DNA of 64,000 nt. Origin: Taudactylus pleione. Its lineage: Eukaryota > Chordata > Amphibia > Anura > Myobatrachidae. The notes under the pieces are model-generated. The model searched no databases. It saw only the letters and a list, made by a program, of their open reading frames with translations, and was not told where the DNA came from. The stretch spans positions 4,416,501 through 4,480,500 of the forward strand of contig JAUIMM010000124.1 of the NCBI GenBank assembly GCA_031769625.1, in the 5' to 3' direction. Numbering within the stretch: the first letter of the stretch is position 1; the number at the start of each line of letters is the position of its first letter. The translations under genes and the position numbers were made by a program. Below are positions 44,591 through 57,205 of the stretch, piece by piece.

Positions 44591-45511
44591 TTGGATAGAT
44601 AGGTGAAAGCTTTGTGCCACTGGTGGCTTGAGTTTGAAGTTTAATGTTTTCTTACGGTTTCAGTTTGCATTGCAACTGAATCTTATTTTCTGAGTGCACT
44701 TATGTACATTTTTGTAGCTTATTAATAAGCTCCAATTTCTTCAATTGCCAATTTACATAATTACATAATTTATATAATTACATAAGACTACTTGAAATAT
44801 TTAAGGCTTACATGAAATAGTGTTAAAGTTTTCTCAAACCTCCAAAAGAAGCATGAGGGAAATTAAGAAAATCATTTGAAAGAATATCATACTATTTTAA
44901 AACCATATGAATCTGTAGCATAATTGTTTATATTGTTGCTTATTGTCATTTTTGTTTATCAAAATAGATTTTTATTTGTAAACATATAGAGTAAAATCAC
45001 CAATGCAATGTGTCTATAAATCAAATATACAAATTAGCATTATTTTAAATTGTAAATTATAATTAACATGAAATCAAATAAATAATTGGGTGTGACATGA
45101 GAGTGAGAAAGACATCTTTCACAATTACAAGCTACAGACGCTCAAGACTATGACTAAACAGTTACATAAAACAATAATCTCTTTCTATTTATATTACAAA
45201 CATATTAAAATGACATTAAAATATCCAAATTTTTCCAAGTGTGATTATAAGCTGGGAGAACAAATATTCCTACATACACTATATTAGTCTAAAATAATAG
45301 ATTAATACTCCACTCACATACCTCCCAACTGTCCTGATGTTGGCAGGACAGTCCCACGTTTCTACTATGGGGCATATAATAAACAACTGTTGTATATCTA
45401 GAAGCATTGAAGACCCTTTAAAAATTTTGGTATGGGGCCAACAAAGTATAAGTTATGTCCCTGGCTGAAATATAATTGTTAACTAAATATATATGATATA
45501 TATATATATAT
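44311..45511. other. AT-rich intergenic sequence with a (GATA)n microsatellite at 44,532-44,600
   Basis: The microsatellite has about 15 GATA units followed by a TTGGATAGATAG step. The remainder is strongly AT-rich with no gene. A short phrase at 45,325-45,360 (CATACCTCCCAACTGTCC) is a common dispersed-repeat word, but no element could be delimited. Confidence 0.6.
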
Positions 45512-45959
45512 TAGGAATGAGAGGGTTCAGATTTCTGAAATCCGAACCCCCTGAGCCCCCCAATCTGAGTCGTATCCGAGTCAGGCTCAACTTTTCCTGC
45601 CTGACTCGGATCTGAAATCGAGGCAAAAAGTCATCATCCCGCCTTCCGGATCACGCGGGTTTTGGATTCTATAAAAGGTCCCCGCGACGGCGCCATTTCT
45701 TACTCAGGCTGTCTACAGTGAAGAGGGAGGGTGGGAGCTAGGGCTGACTGGGCTGTGTTGTGCTGCTGTTGTCCATAGGGGCTGGCTTGGCTGTGTTGTG
45801 CTGCTGTCATATGGGCTGGTTGGTCTGTGTTGTGCAGTCAGTTGTCCATAGGGGCTGTGTCCACTACAAAGTCTATAGGGGCTGGCTGGACTGTGTTGTG
45901 CAGTGTCCCATAAAGACTGTAGTCCTAAAGGGGTGCTGTAGTGTTGTCAAGGGGGTGAT

Positions 45960-46690
45960 CTGTCCATCAGGGGTGCTCCCCCAAAGTGCACTCCAAAAAA
46001 TGTTTTTCTGTGTTTGTGAATTGTGTGCGCAGTAGCCGCACGTGCATCAACAAAGTAGTGCCAAGCGTGCGCCTGTGTCATAAATCAAGGGCCGGCTGGC
46101 TTGTCCGTTAAAGGGTGCTGTAACCCCTAAAGTGCACTCCAAAAAAAATAAATATTTTTTTTCTGTGTTTGTGAATTGTGTGGCAGTAGCCGCACATGCA
46201 TCAACAAAGTAGCGCCAAGCGTGCGCCTGTGTCATAGGTAAAGGGCCGGCTGGCTCATCTATTAAAGGGTGGTGTAACCCCCAAAGTGCACTCCAAAAAT
46301 TATATTATTTTTTTTGTTTGTTTGTGAATTGTGTGCAGTAGCCGCACGTGCATCAACAAAGTACTGTAGCGCCAAGCGTGCGCCTGTGTCATAAGTAAAG
46401 GGCCAGCTGGCTTGTCTCTTAAAGGGTGGTGTAACCCCCAAAGTGCACTCCAACAAAAAGAAAAAATTCTTCTTTTCTGTGTTGTGAATTGTGTGCGCTG
46501 TAGCCGCACGTCCATCAACAAAGGAGCAGCGCCAAGCGTGCACCTGTGTCATAAGTCTGTTAAAGGGTGGTGTAACCCCCAAAGTGCGCTCCACAAAAAA
46601 TAAACAATTCTTCTTTTTTTTCTGTGTTTGTGTGCAAAATGGATGCGCAGTAGCCGCACGTTCATCAACAAAGGAGCAGCGCCAAGCTGA
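45960..46690. repeat. tandem repeat of ~150-bp units inside hAT 5' region
   Basis: The word CCCCCAAAGTGCACTCC recurs at about 45,974, 46,127, 46,279, 46,437 and 46,579, giving five units of 142-158 bp. Each unit has an A/T run, TTCTGTGTTTGTGAATTGTG, GTAGCCGCACGTGCATCAAC and GGGCCGGCTGGCT. Length differences lie mainly in the A and T runs. Open frames through it are by-products of the repetition. Confidence 0.9.
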
Positions 46691-46794
46691 CTGACTGACT
46701 CTCCTATCCGGGATTCCTCCGGAGGATCCTGCATTGCTACGCCTACTGCTGCCGCTGCTGCTGTTGCTGCTCATCATCCCAGAGAGGAAGTAGG

Positions 46795-48445
46795 AACACC
46801 ACTACTTTTACTAAACAATTGACCCTCCAACAGTCCTTAGCGAGAAGGATGAAGTATGACAGCAGTCATCCTGAAGCAAAATGTATTTCTGAGGCCTTGA
46901 CTGCTATGTTGTTGTTAGACGTGAGTCCAGTACCCGCCATTAGTGCAGTGGGATTTAGACAATTGATGGAGGTAGTGTGTCCTTGGTTCCAAATCCCGTC
47001 TAGATTCCACTTCACTAGGCAGGCGATACCGAGACTGTACATACCGGGACTAAGGACTATATGACTGTGGCAGCCCACTGTATCACCTTACGCAGCAACA
47101 ACAGCAGCGTCACCAGTAGCAGCATCTCAGATACGCCAGCTCATTCCAAGGCAGGCTACGCTGTGTATCACCGGTTTCAGTAAGAGGCACACGCCGACAA
47201 CCTCTTAGAGAAACTGAGGGAAATCATCGCCCAGTGGCTTACCCCACTTAGACTCTCCTTGGGATTTGTGATATCTGACAACGCCACCAATATTGTGCGG
47301 GCATTACATCTGGGCAAATTCCAGCACATCCCATGTTTTGCTCACACAATAAATTTGGTGGTGCAGAATTTTCTGAAAAATGACAAGGGCTCTGGGTGGT
47401 CCGAAAAATTTCTGGCCACTTTACCCATTCAGTGACTGTGTGCCGAAGACTGGAGCACCAGCAAACACTCTTGAACCTGCCCCGCCATCACCTGATGCAA
47501 GAGGTTGTGACGCGGTGGAACTCAACCCTCTATATGTTTCAGAGGATGGAGGAGCAGCAAAAGGCCATTCAAGCCTATACATCCACCTATGACATAGGCA
47601 AAGGAGGGGGTATGCACCTGACTCAAGCGCAGTGAAGAATGATTTCCATGTTGTGCAAGGTTCTCCAGCCCTTCGAACTTGCCACACGTGAAGTCAGTTC
47701 AGAACCTGCCAGCTTGAGTCATGTCATTCCCCTCATCAGGCTTTTGCAGAAGCAGCTGGAGATAGTGAAGGAGGAGCTAAGACGGAGCGATTCCGCTCGG
47801 CATGTGGGACTTGTGGATGAAGCCCTTCATTCGCTTTGCCAGGATTCCAGGGTGGTCAATCTGTTGAAATCAGACCAATACATTTTGGCCACGATCCTAG
47901 GTTTAAAGCCTATGTGGTGTCTCTCTTTCCGGGCCGACACAAGCCTACAGAGGTGCAAAGACCTGCTGGTGAAAACACTGTCAGCTGAAGCGGAACGTGA
48001 CACGTCAACAGCTCCTTCTTAATTTTTTCCCGCAACTGGAGCTGCCAGGAAAAAACTTAGGTATCCTAAGCAACCCGCTGGGGGTGATGCAGGGCAGGCA
48101 GGACCAAGTTTGGACACCTGGTTCGGATTGAAGGACCTGGCAACAATTTCTGACATGTCTACTGTCACTGCATATGATACTGTCACCATTGACAGAATGG
48201 TGGAGGATTACATCGGTGACAGCATCCAAGTAGGCATGTCAGACAGTCCGTACCTGTACTGGCAGGAAAAAGAGGCAATTTGGAGGCCCCTGTACAAACT
48301 GGCTCTATTTTACCTGAGTTGCCCCCCCAACAGTGTGTACTCCGAAAGAGTGTTTAGTGCAGCCGGGAACCTTGTCAGTGAAAGGTGTAGGAGGTTGTTT
48401 CCACAAAATGTGGAGAAGATGATGTTCATAAAAATTAATTATTAA
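46795..48445 (+). pseudogene. hAT-family (ZBED-like) transposase, multiple frameshifts
   Basis: The N-terminal part (46,819-47,045) reads as the hAT core entry (LLLDVSPVPAISAVGFRQLM, then IPSR). After a frameshift, YMTVAAHCIT and VISDNATNIVRAL with CFAHTINLVVQ (47,265-47,375) carry the first DDE acidic region and the H..NL block. From 47,396 to 48,445 one frame continues with a VVTRWNSTLYM block, interrupted by TGA at 47,633 and TAA at 48,020. The C-terminal dimerisation domain is clear (48,240-48,440: SPYLYWQEKEAIW, SERVFSAAGNLVS, RLFPQNVEKMMFI). The BED zinc finger expected at the start is not visible. The two in-frame stops and at least two shifts make it inactive. Confidence 0.85.
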
Positions 48446-49226
48446 CTCTTCCAGGGAGACCAGCCTCCAGAACGTACAGAGGGACCTGTGGTGGTGGATT
48501 CCAGTGGGGATGAATTAATACTCTGTGAGGATGAGGATGTACACAACACTGAAGAGGGTGAGGAATCGGTGGATGAGGAGGATGAGGACGACATCTTGCC
48601 TCCGTAGAGCAATTTTGCGCAGGGACAGATTAATTGCCAGCTTGTTTTATGGGGGCCCAAACTAACCAATCCTTCAGCCACAGTCGTGTGGCAGACCCTG
48701 GCGCTGAAATGATTGGTTTGTTAAAGTGTGCATGTCCTGTTTATACAACATAAGGGTGGGTGGGAGGGCCCAAGGACAATTTCATCTTGCACCTCTTTTT
48801 TTCCTCACATTATGTACTGTTTGGGGCCTAGTTTTTCAACTGCCATCCTGTCTGCCACTGCAGTATCACTCCAAGATGGGCCACGTGTTTGTGCCGCCCA
48901 CTCGTGTCGCTTAGCATAGTCATCCAGCTACCTTGGTGCAACCTTTTGGACTAAAACAATATTGTGAGGTGTGAGGTGTTCAAATAGACTGGAAATGAGT
49001 GGAAATTAATATTATTGAGGTTAATAATTGCATAGGAGCAGAAAAACCCACAAATTCTGTGATTTTAGCTGTTTTTATGTTTTTTTTTAAAAAATGCAGA
49101 TCCAAAACAGAAAACCCAGAACCGAAAACACGGAAGGGTAGTTTTGGCAAAACCAATCCAGATCCAAAACACGAAGTAAGATCCAGATCCAAACACAAAA
49201 CACGAAAAGTGGCCAGTGCACACCCC

Positions 49227-49227
<1 letters not shown>

Positions 49228-49268
<41 letters not shown>

Positions 49269-49270
49269 CA
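49228..49270. repeat. (AT)n microsatellite
   Basis: An AT dinucleotide run of about 35 bp, adjoining the right end of the hAT element and probably the same tract as at 45,488-45,511 before insertion. Confidence 0.85.
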
Positions 49271-50189
49271 TATATATAAACAGAGGAGTTAAAATGTAGC
49301 AAAATAAAAAGAATAAAGAAAGGAAATTAAAAAATGAGGCTGCACACTGTCACAATTCCTTATAATTGATTAAGTTCTAAATATATTTATTCCCAGACTC
49401 CAATAATAAATAAATATTTGGCCTAATTTTATGACACTGTAATTCTCGGGAATAAGTGAGGTGCTTTATTGGTTCAAAACAGACTAAACAGATAGAGTGT
49501 TGTCAATATAATGACATAGTTTAATATATTCTAAATGTTAAGTAGTTTGTATATCACATTAAAAGGTGTTATTTATTTTAGTAAATATTGCAGTTTAATA
49601 GTTCTTTGATTATAGCCCGTATCCATATTGAATGGGATTATTCATCCAGGCCATATGTGTGGCTACTATTTAACAACAATGCGGTAGATACTTAAATGCG
49701 TAAATGTATCTTTCACTGAGACTGAAAGGTACGTACACACTGGGTGATTAAAATGAGCGATTAAACTATTACGACATCGTAATCATTTAATTGCTTATTA
49801 ATTGTTCTGTAATCGTGCTGTTTAATTTCGTAAACGGCCAGCGATGCGCGCTCCCGCTGGTTGTTTTGTTTACATTGTTCATCGTAGGTACATGCTGCCC
49901 GACGTGGACGATGTCAAAATCGTTATCGTTCACATCGATCAGTATGTGCATGTTGATCGCTGAGTGAGCAGCGATAAAGATTTGTTTCGGCACTCGACGG
50001 ACACTCCCTTTCCATGCAACTTCCTGCAGAGCAGAAGACAGGCTGCATCCAGAAGAGGAGCACGTGGAAAGCATCCCAAATCAAGGTAAGTAAAGTACAC
50101 CACTGTCCACCAATGTTCCTGGGGCCAATACTACTGAAGCACTACTTTTAGGTTAGGGGGCATGGAAAAAGTGCCCATTACATAGAGGC

Positions 50190-50995
50190 CTCTGCATAAG
50201 GGCAAACACTACTACTGGGGGCATGTACTACATAAGGGTGTACTGCATAATGGGCAACACTACTACCGGGGGCATGATTAATGAGGACACTGCATAAGGG
50301 GCTCTGCATAAGGGGCACAACTACTACTGGGGGCATTGAAATAGCAGACACTACATCAGGGTGTACTGCATAAGGAGCAACACTACTACTTGGGGCATGA
50401 TTAATGAGTGCACTGCATAAGGGGCTCAGCATAAGGGGCACCACTACCACTGGGGGCATTAAAATAGCGGTCACTACATAAGGGTGTACTGCATAAGGGG
50501 CAACGCTACTACTGAGAGCATGATTAATGCGGGCACTGCATAAGGGGCAACACTACTACTGGGGGCATGATTAATGAGGGCACTGAATAAGAGTCTCTGC
50601 ATAAGGAGCACCACTACTACTGGGGGCATTACAGTAGTGGGCACTACATAAGGGTGTACTGCATAAGGGGCAACACTACAACTAGGGGCATGATTAATGA
50701 GGACACTGCATAAGGGGCTCTGCATAAGGGGCACCACTACTACTGGGGGCATTAAAATAGCGGGCACTACATAAGGGTGTACTCCATAAGGGGTAACACT
50801 ACTACTGGGAGCATGATTAATGAGGGCACTGCATAAGGGGCTCAGCATAAGGGACACCACTACTACTGGGGGCATTAAAATAGTGGGCACTACAGAAGGG
50901 TGTACTGCATAAGGAGCAACACTACCACTGGGAGCATGATTAATGCGGGCACTGCATAAGGGGCAACACTAATACTACGGGCATGACTACTGGGG
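50190..50995. repeat. minisatellite, CACTACTACTGGGGGCATTA type with ~120-165-bp higher-order unit
   Basis: Words such as GGGGCACCACTACTACTGGGGG and GGGTGTACTGCATAAGG alternate. The phrase GGGGGCATTAAAATAGCGGG and its variants recur at about 50,330, 50,453, 50,618, 50,735 and 50,868. It lies in the leader or intron region of the Harbinger MADF gene. Long antisense frames through it (50,178-50,890) are repetition artefacts. Confidence 0.9.
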
Positions 50996-51077
50996 GCATG
51001 AGCTTCTTTTATTATGTGGTTTTTTTTATGTTTTTGTTTTATTTATGTTTTTTGGTTTATTTAATATTTTTCAGATA

Positions 51078-52380
51078 TGCCTTCAACAAAGGATATGAAG
51101 TTTTGGACAGGATTCATTGAGCTCTACTAGGCCAATGAGTGCCTCTGGAGGGTAAAAAGCAAACATTATTCAAATAGAGTAAAAAAAAAATGAAGCACTG
51201 GAGAAATTATTAAAGTACAGTAGAGTGCAAGACAGTGATGTGGACATAGACTGGGTGAACGTCAGGATCCAGGGACTATGTACCGTGTTTCTGAAGGAGC
51301 ACAAAAAAATATTTGGAAACACAATGTTCTGGAGCAGGGGCAGATGAGGTCCATAAGCCATCGCTATGGAACTACGACCTGCTAATGTTTAGCATAGACA
51401 AAGAGCCAAAGAAACGTTCCCGGTGCTCGCTGTAGCCGCAGTCGCCAGATGTGGTGGCCCAGGAAACGGAGAGTCAGGATGTTGTAAGTTTTTTTATCTT
51501 TTACATATACAACTGTTATGTATTTTTGTTTCTTTGTTTATAAATGTAATTTTAGTCTAGTTATTAAAAATAAATGTTATAAATTTGGTTTGGTTTTTTG
51601 GCCGTGTTTTTAATTTTGCAAAATGTACATTTTTACATTTTAGTTGCTTTTGATTGAGTTATTTTGCTTATTGTTTAACTTTGGCCAACCGTCATATTGA
51701 CTATTTTTGGGATATTTTCTCATTCTCAACTTCTGACTAATCCATAATTTTTGGTTTTTATATTTTTGGAAATTACAAACTTAACATTTTTCTTTTTTAA
51801 GTTACTATTGTCAGATGTGGATCCTGACCCAGTGACCAGCGAGCAGACTGAAGTGGAAGTACCTGTGATGGAGATGCCATCCAAGGCCCCCGCCAAGAAG
51901 CGGAGAACATCAAGCAAGGCTTCTACTTCTGCAATGTCGAGGAGTGAGCAATTTATAAAACACGTGGAGGAGGTTCTTCAGAAACCCCCGGATGCAAATC
52001 ATATTTTTCGACTCAATCTCGCCAATGAAATTCAGGCCATTCCTCAAGAACAGGTCATGCCTTTCAAGCGCTTAGTATATAAGGCTTTGGTACATGCTAT
52101 TGAAGGGGACTTGAGTATGGCTAGCACCATAGTTTTAAATACTAGGCAGCAGTCCACCCCAACAGCCTCAGGCAACTTACCCTCCACACAACTAATTTCC
52201 ACGGATCCCCATCTTCAGATTCCTCCTCCGTCACAGCCCTACACCTATGCTGCATTGCGCAGCCCCTCGCCACCAACTTCATTTCCCAGTACTTCAGCCA
52301 GTGGTGTGCACTCTGCATTGGGTAGTGCATGCACCACTGTTTTTGGCGAAGACGAGTTTTTGAATTTTTTCATAGTTTGC
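51078..52380 (+). pseudogene. MADF/BESS-domain accessory protein of Harbinger
   Basis: Exon 1 from the ATG at 51,078: MPSTKDMKFWTGFIELY, then ECLWRVKSKHYSNRVKK, and later WNYDLLMF, the MADF (Myb-like) DNA-binding domain. Stops within it (TAG after FIELY and others after indels) show decay. A donor GTAAGT lies at about 51,486 and a pyrimidine tract with AG at 51,800. Exon 2 continues with an acidic DVDPDPVTSEQTEVE stretch, a KKRR basic patch, a BESS motif (FIKHVEEVLQKPP... residues about 69-115 of the open frame) and a Pro/Ser/Thr tail ending about 52,380. MADF proteins help transposase reach DNA in this superfamily. Splice sites are inferred from sequence. Confidence 0.8.
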
Positions 52381-52512
52381 GTTTTTTCTTATCGTGTTTT
52401 AAAAATTCCTCACTCTTTTTTCTTTGGCTTTTTGCACCATGGTGACCAGCAGCATGGTTGGACTACAATAGCGATGGCTAATGTACCTCATTTGCCCCTT
52501 GTTTCTAGTTGA

Positions 52513-53358
52513 TTGTGTTTTTAAATATTTTGCGTGTTCTTCCCTAATACGGTTCCCAGATTCTGGATTCATACCTTGTTCCTGGTATATGTTCACATCA
52601 CTAATGTTGTACTCTTCTGTAGTTTTTTTTTTAAAGTGCCATATTGTCTTGATTCTATTTGATTAATCTTTGCTCCAAAGGCACTCATACTCCTGGCCTA
52701 GGTCAATGAATCCTATTTAAAATGTTACAATATACGATATTATTAATAATATACAAATCATTTTTTAATTTTGTTGTGGTGTTTTTTAATGGTGTTTTTA
52801 CTTTATAAGTTAAATATAGGGGATATAGGGGCCAATGTATTAGTGAACATGGATATGAAAATGCTTAATAACTTTCTAAGTTGCTTTTTTATGTTTCTAT
52901 TACATTAAAAAATGTGCCAGCTGTGTACTATAGTGAAAACATATACACAGGGGTAGCGATAAAGGCTATCCATGCAAAATATATCCAAAGAATTTTCCAG
53001 AAGTGGTTTAATGAAGTGAAACAGTTTTTCAGGTAAATCTGACACTGTGCATGCACAAAATGTAAGCTTACAAGACAGCCGGCGATAGCGGTAGAGAAAT
53101 GGTAAGAGCTATTTTATTCACCTGGAGAGGCCATAAGCTTTCAGTATTTTTAAGTTAATTTTAGTTTGCCAGTTTATTACATACGTTCCTGATAGTCGGC
53201 CACTTTGATAATAATGGTCTTTGTGATATGTAGTGGTAATAGCAGTTCACCGGTGAAAACTAAAAAAAATTACCTGGAAAGTGCCTTTACTACATTTCAG
53301 TGTTACATGAAAGTAAGCTGTAAATGCAGTTTCTGCATATTTTTATATGGCTAGAGAC
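52513..53358. other. AT-rich, no gene
   Basis: Non-coding interior of the Harbinger region between the MADF gene and the first MITE. No repeat structure was recognised. Confidence 0.5.
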
Positions 53359-53361
53359 ATA

Positions 53362-53910
53362 GGGCCTGATTCAGACCCACTCGCAAGCGGCTGTCCGCTC
53401 GCAAGTGGGTCGATGTTGTGCACTGCGCATGCGCACGACGGCGGGAGCTCTGTCGTGCGCATGCGCCAGACGCGACGAGCGAAGGACTTTCCTTCTCTCG
53501 TTGTGTCTGATCAAAGGGGGCGTGCTGTCGATGTTGATTGACAGCACGCCCCCTTTGGTGGGCGTGCCGGGGGCGTGCCTCCCTGATGGGGGCGTTCCCA
53601 AGGGAACGCCTACCGTCAGAAGCCGGCCCACTGACATCACTAGTGATGTCAGTGGGAGTGATTTTGGCTCTGATAGAGCCAAAATCACTCCGGGCCTTGC
53701 GGTTGAAAAACTCAACCGCAGGCTCCAGCTCGCAGTGGCGATGGTCGCGATGGTCAAGACCATCGCGGCCATCAAACTGCACGCTCGTATAGGCTGTGGG
53801 TGGTGACCCACAGCTATACGAGCGTCCAGGAGGACGCTCCATAATTATGGAGGGCGGCCCTCATTCAGAGCGTGCGCTCTGCTCAGAGCGTACGGCTCTG
53901 AATGAGGGCC
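53362..53910. mobile_element. MITE family 2, copy 3
   Basis: A 549-bp element flanked by ATA (53,359-53,361 and 53,911-53,913), with ends GGGCCTGATTCAGACCC and GGCTCTGAATGAGGGCC. It is nearly identical to 40,929-41,466, with a slightly longer GCGTGCCGGGGGCGTGCC step near 53,563-53,580. The close match suggests recent amplification of this subfamily. Confidence 0.93.
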
Positions 53911-53913
53911 ATA

Positions 53914-54205
53914 GGCCAGTATGGGTTGGGTATGATAATAAGGTTGTCAGGATGCCCCAGGTTAGATTACCGACAGCGACATACCGACAGCCAGAAACCC
54001 AACACCCATAGAAGCTAACAGTAAGTAGTTAACCACCACCTACCCTAATCCTCCCTGGTGCATAACCCTAACCCTCACCTTAGTGCCTTACCCTAACCAC
54101 GCTAGCTAATGTTTCCGTCCCATCCAAACCCGATACTTACCTTGGAGAAGACGACGGTCTGGATACTGGTGTTGGAATCCAAAAAATTTGAAATTTCTAC
54201 GTAGG
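53914..54205. repeat. foldback scrap with CCTAACCC words
   Basis: CAGTATGGGTTGGGTATGATAAT starts the segment, and words such as ACCCTAATCCTCCCTGGTGC and ACCCTAACCCTCACC occur at 54,043-54,095. This is a short member or fragment of the C-rich minisatellite foldback family (compare 2213-3093). Confidence 0.5.
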
Positions 54206-54211
54206 TATTAA

Positions 54212-54659
54212 GGGCCTGATTCAGAGCTGAACGCTCTGACCAGAGCGCTTGCTCTAAATCAGGGCCCTCCTACCTTTTTTTGGAGCGTCCTCATGGTCTT
54301 GACCATCGGGCTTGCGACGGAGACCCTGCGGTAGGGTCTCGCTGCCGCAAGCCCTGGAGTGATTTTGGCTCTATCATTAGTGATGTCAGTGGGGCCGGCT
54401 TGAGACGGTAGGCGTTCCCATGGGAACGCCTCCGTCTGGCAGGCACGCCCCGGCACGCCCACCAAAGGGGGCGTGCTGTCAATCAACATCGACAGCACGC
54501 CCCCTTTGGTGCGAAACCCGGAGCGATGGAGAGCCCGTCGCTCGCCGGGTCTCACGCATGCGCACGACGGAGCTCCCTCCGTCGTGCGCATGCGCAGTGG
54601 GGGAACATCGACCCGCTTGCGAGCGTACTGCCGCTCACGAGCGGGTCTGAATGACCCCC
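54212..54659. mobile_element. MITE family 2, copy 4 (inverted relative to copies 2 and 3)
   Basis: A 448-bp element flanked by TAA (54,209-54,211 and 54,660-54,662), with ends GGGCCTGATTCAGAGC and GGGTCTGAATGACCCCC. The internal order (ACATCGACAGCACGCCCCC near the right, GATTTTGGCTCT near the left) is reversed compared with 53,362. It is shorter and diverged. It lies only 300 bp from copy 3. Confidence 0.88.
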
Positions 54660-55699
54660 TAAGAACATCGACATCCCACACGCCGTGATGTTGACTGCAT
54701 CCCGGGGAGGATTTAAGAAGCAGCGGCTTCCGCAAGGCACTGATTCCTAGTGGGGTGAAGCTACTTCTTTAAAACTGCACCCGTACTGAGTGTAAAGTGC
54801 AAAATGTTTTACACTGACTCCAGCTGCTGTATCAAAAAAGGAAGTTAACTCTGCCGGGAAGCATCACCTTGCAAAACTTGCTGCATCGGAAATCATCATC
54901 ATTGGACACCAAATTTTTTGAAGGATTGTTAAGGTCTATACAAACTAGGGTCAGATATGGTTTGAAGGGGATACATAATGATTTTAATCTAAGTAATAAA
55001 ATGTAAACCAATATTTTTAATTTCAATCTATTAATGAGAAATAGTACCAACAAATAGAATCAAGTAAAATATACATTTAAAATCTTACCGTTTTTTCAGA
55101 AATAATTAATACTAAAAAATAAGTATATTTATTCCTGCCATGACACCACACCATCCCCATTGAAATATCCCCTGTACTGCTCTCTGACCACTTTTGCACG
55201 GCCTGAGGCAGCAGAGGGAAATCGTGGTCGATTCAGAGTAGTCAACAATACACTTTCATTTGCACGGTCTGTATTAGCGGACAATGATGTTGCCTTTGAC
55301 CCATTTTATTGGCTCTCAAAAAATTATGGAGGGCACAGCAGGCCAAGACAACCCACTTTATTTTATCAAGCCTGAAATTTACACTAGTGTGAAAGATTCA
55401 AAACCTACTACACATTATGCCAAAGGCATTCTCAACAGTACGCCTTGCTCGAGAAAGTCTGTAATTAAAGATTCTCCTCTCTGTAGACAATCCCCTTTGT
55501 GGGAATGGTCTCATTAAATGCTAATTTAAACCAAATGCTTCAGGCCTTATTTTGATTGGGTAGCCGATAGTAGGTGTAATTGATAACACATGAGTCTCTC
55601 ATAAAAAACGGTCTCTCGGAATGAACCTCCATCCGAAGACCTGCCATTTTTGCCAACATTGACATAGATGAACTGATAGTTGGCATTAACAACTGCCAT

Positions 55700-56690
55700 C
55701 AGGGCCGCCATCAGGGGGGGACTGCCGGGCCTCGAGTCCCGGGCCCGGAGAGACCAGAGACAGAGGGGGGCCCGGCTGGCTGCGGTGCTGCACCGGCAGC
55801 CATAGAGTCAGGAGCGGAACTAACGCCGATGCCAGCCAACCTGGTCCCGGCTCCCCATTACTTAAATGGTTTGAGCCAGAGCGGCTTTGGCCGCTCCGGC
55901 TTTGGCCGCTGCGGCTCCTACAAGACAGACACCCAGCCCGGCCCCTTGTTATGACACAGCGCACGTGACGTCATCACGTCATGTGCGCTGTGTCATAATA
56001 AGGGGCCGGGCTGCTGGAAGGGATCGAGAGGAGCCGAAGAGGAAGTTGCAAATAAGGTAAGTAAGTAGTAGTGGTGGTGGTTTGGGGGGGGAGAGAAAGA
56101 GGCTGACACACATGCTGGGGGTGATAGGGGCTGACACACATGCTGGGGGGGGAGAGGCTGCCATGCTGACACACGCTGGGGCTGACACACGCTGGGGATG
56201 AACAAGGCAGAGACATGCTGGGGATGGAGGGAAAGTGAGACAGAGACGCTGGGGCTGGGGGGGGAAGAAGCAGAGACATGCTGGAGATGGAATGAGAATG
56301 AGGCTGATGGGCTACCCTCTCCTCCCCTCTCTGCGCTGAGACTCTCCAGCTAGTTCAGCCAGCCTTCCCTGTCCCTCTCTTAGTCTAGACAGCATTCCCT
56401 GCCATGCCCCACTTCCCAGTCCAAACAGCCCCCCTGGCCCTGTGCGTCTCCCCCTAGTCCTGCCAGCCGTCATTGTCCTGCCCCCCCTCTCAGCCCTGAG
56501 CCTATCACCCCCACCTCCCCAGTCCAGTCAGACTTTCCTGGTTTTTTTTTATGTGGGTCTAGCTTTTTCAACATATTTTATATGGTTACGGCTTAGTTAT
56601 ATATATAAATCCATCCCCTCCCTCCCCCCGGGGGGGGGGGCCTGTGTACTTTGTCAGTACCGGGCCCCACAATTTCTGATGGCAGCCCTG
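55700..56690. mobile_element. non-autonomous hAT inserted in Harbinger transposase
   Basis: A 991-bp element with TIRs CAGGGCCGCCATCAG and CTGATGGCAGCCCTG, and a perfect 8-bp TSD ACTGCCAT (55,692-55,699 and 56,691-56,698). It includes a long hairpin at 55,934-56,013 around CACGTGACGTCATCACGTCATG, a GCTGACACACATGCTGGGG minisatellite (56,085-56,300) and a G-run at about 56,628-56,640. No transposase. Confidence 0.93.
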
Positions 56691-56714
56691 ACTGCCATCA
56701 TGACCATGCTGAAG

Positions 56715-57205
56715 GGGATGTGGTCAGGAAGCTGATGGTCTAAACACTGATTGCCGGCTTCCAGACTGTCAAATCCCGGCAAGGTACTAATGACAGGCCT
56801 GTCATTAGACCTACTCCGGAAGCCCAACGCCCGGCATACCGAACAAAGGTAAGCTGAGCGCGCGGGGGGGGGGGGGTGTGAGGGTTAGGTTTTAGGGCTC
56901 CCGGGGGGACTTAGGGTTAGGCATTCTCCCGGGGGGTTAAGTTTAGGCTAGGGGAAGGGGGGGTTAGGGTTAGGCACCCCTCCCGGGAGACTTAGGGTTA
57001 GGCTGCGGGGAAGGGGAGGTTAGGTTTAGGCACTTAGAAGGGGGTTAGGGTTAGGCTCTTGGGGGTTAAGTTTAGGGTTAGGCACCCCTAAGGGAGGGTT
57101 AGGAGGGAAAATAGGGTTAGTTATACTTACCTAAATAGCGATCAGGATCTTCACCTCTGCTGGGCTTCCTCTGTCAGGATTTGAACCACCGGCCATGCTA
57201 CACCC
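56715..57205. mobile_element. foldback element with GGTTAGGGTTAGG core inserted in Harbinger transposase, 8-bp TSD
   Basis: A 491-bp element flanked by TGCTGAAG (56,707-56,714 and 57,206-57,213). It is homologous to 29,850-30,367 (same head AATCCCGGCAAGGTAC and same tail). The core (about 56,880-57,100) has units of GGTTAGGGTTAGGCACC, GGTTAAGTTTAGG and G-rich spacers. Its insertion splits a codon run of the transposase, so it postdates the Harbinger copy. Confidence 0.9.

Larger units (their letters stand above)
45512..49228 (+). mobile_element. hAT transposon, degenerate autonomous copy
   Basis: Sits inside an (AT)n tract. The left end TAGGAATGAGAGGG and the right end, complement TAGGGGTGTGCACTGG, agree at 6 of the first 8 bases. 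The flanking ATATATAT on both sides is consistent with, but cannot prove, an 8-bp TSD. It contains a 5' region with tandem repeats (45,960-46,690), a transposase pseudogene (46,795-48,445) and a ~780-bp 3' region with GATCCAGATCC-like subterminal words. Sub-terminal GTTCAGATTTC/GGATCTGGATC words near both ends may be transposase binding sites (inference). Confidence 0.7.

Noticed and set aside
46262..46777. 171-codon antisense frame
   Set aside because: Comes from the ~150-bp tandem repeat in the hAT 5' region; the repeat explains it fully.
50178..50890. Long antisense frames with repeated MPPVVVVPLM words
   Set aside because: They translate a minisatellite whose unit length keeps a frame open. 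No gene-like composition, start context or domain.
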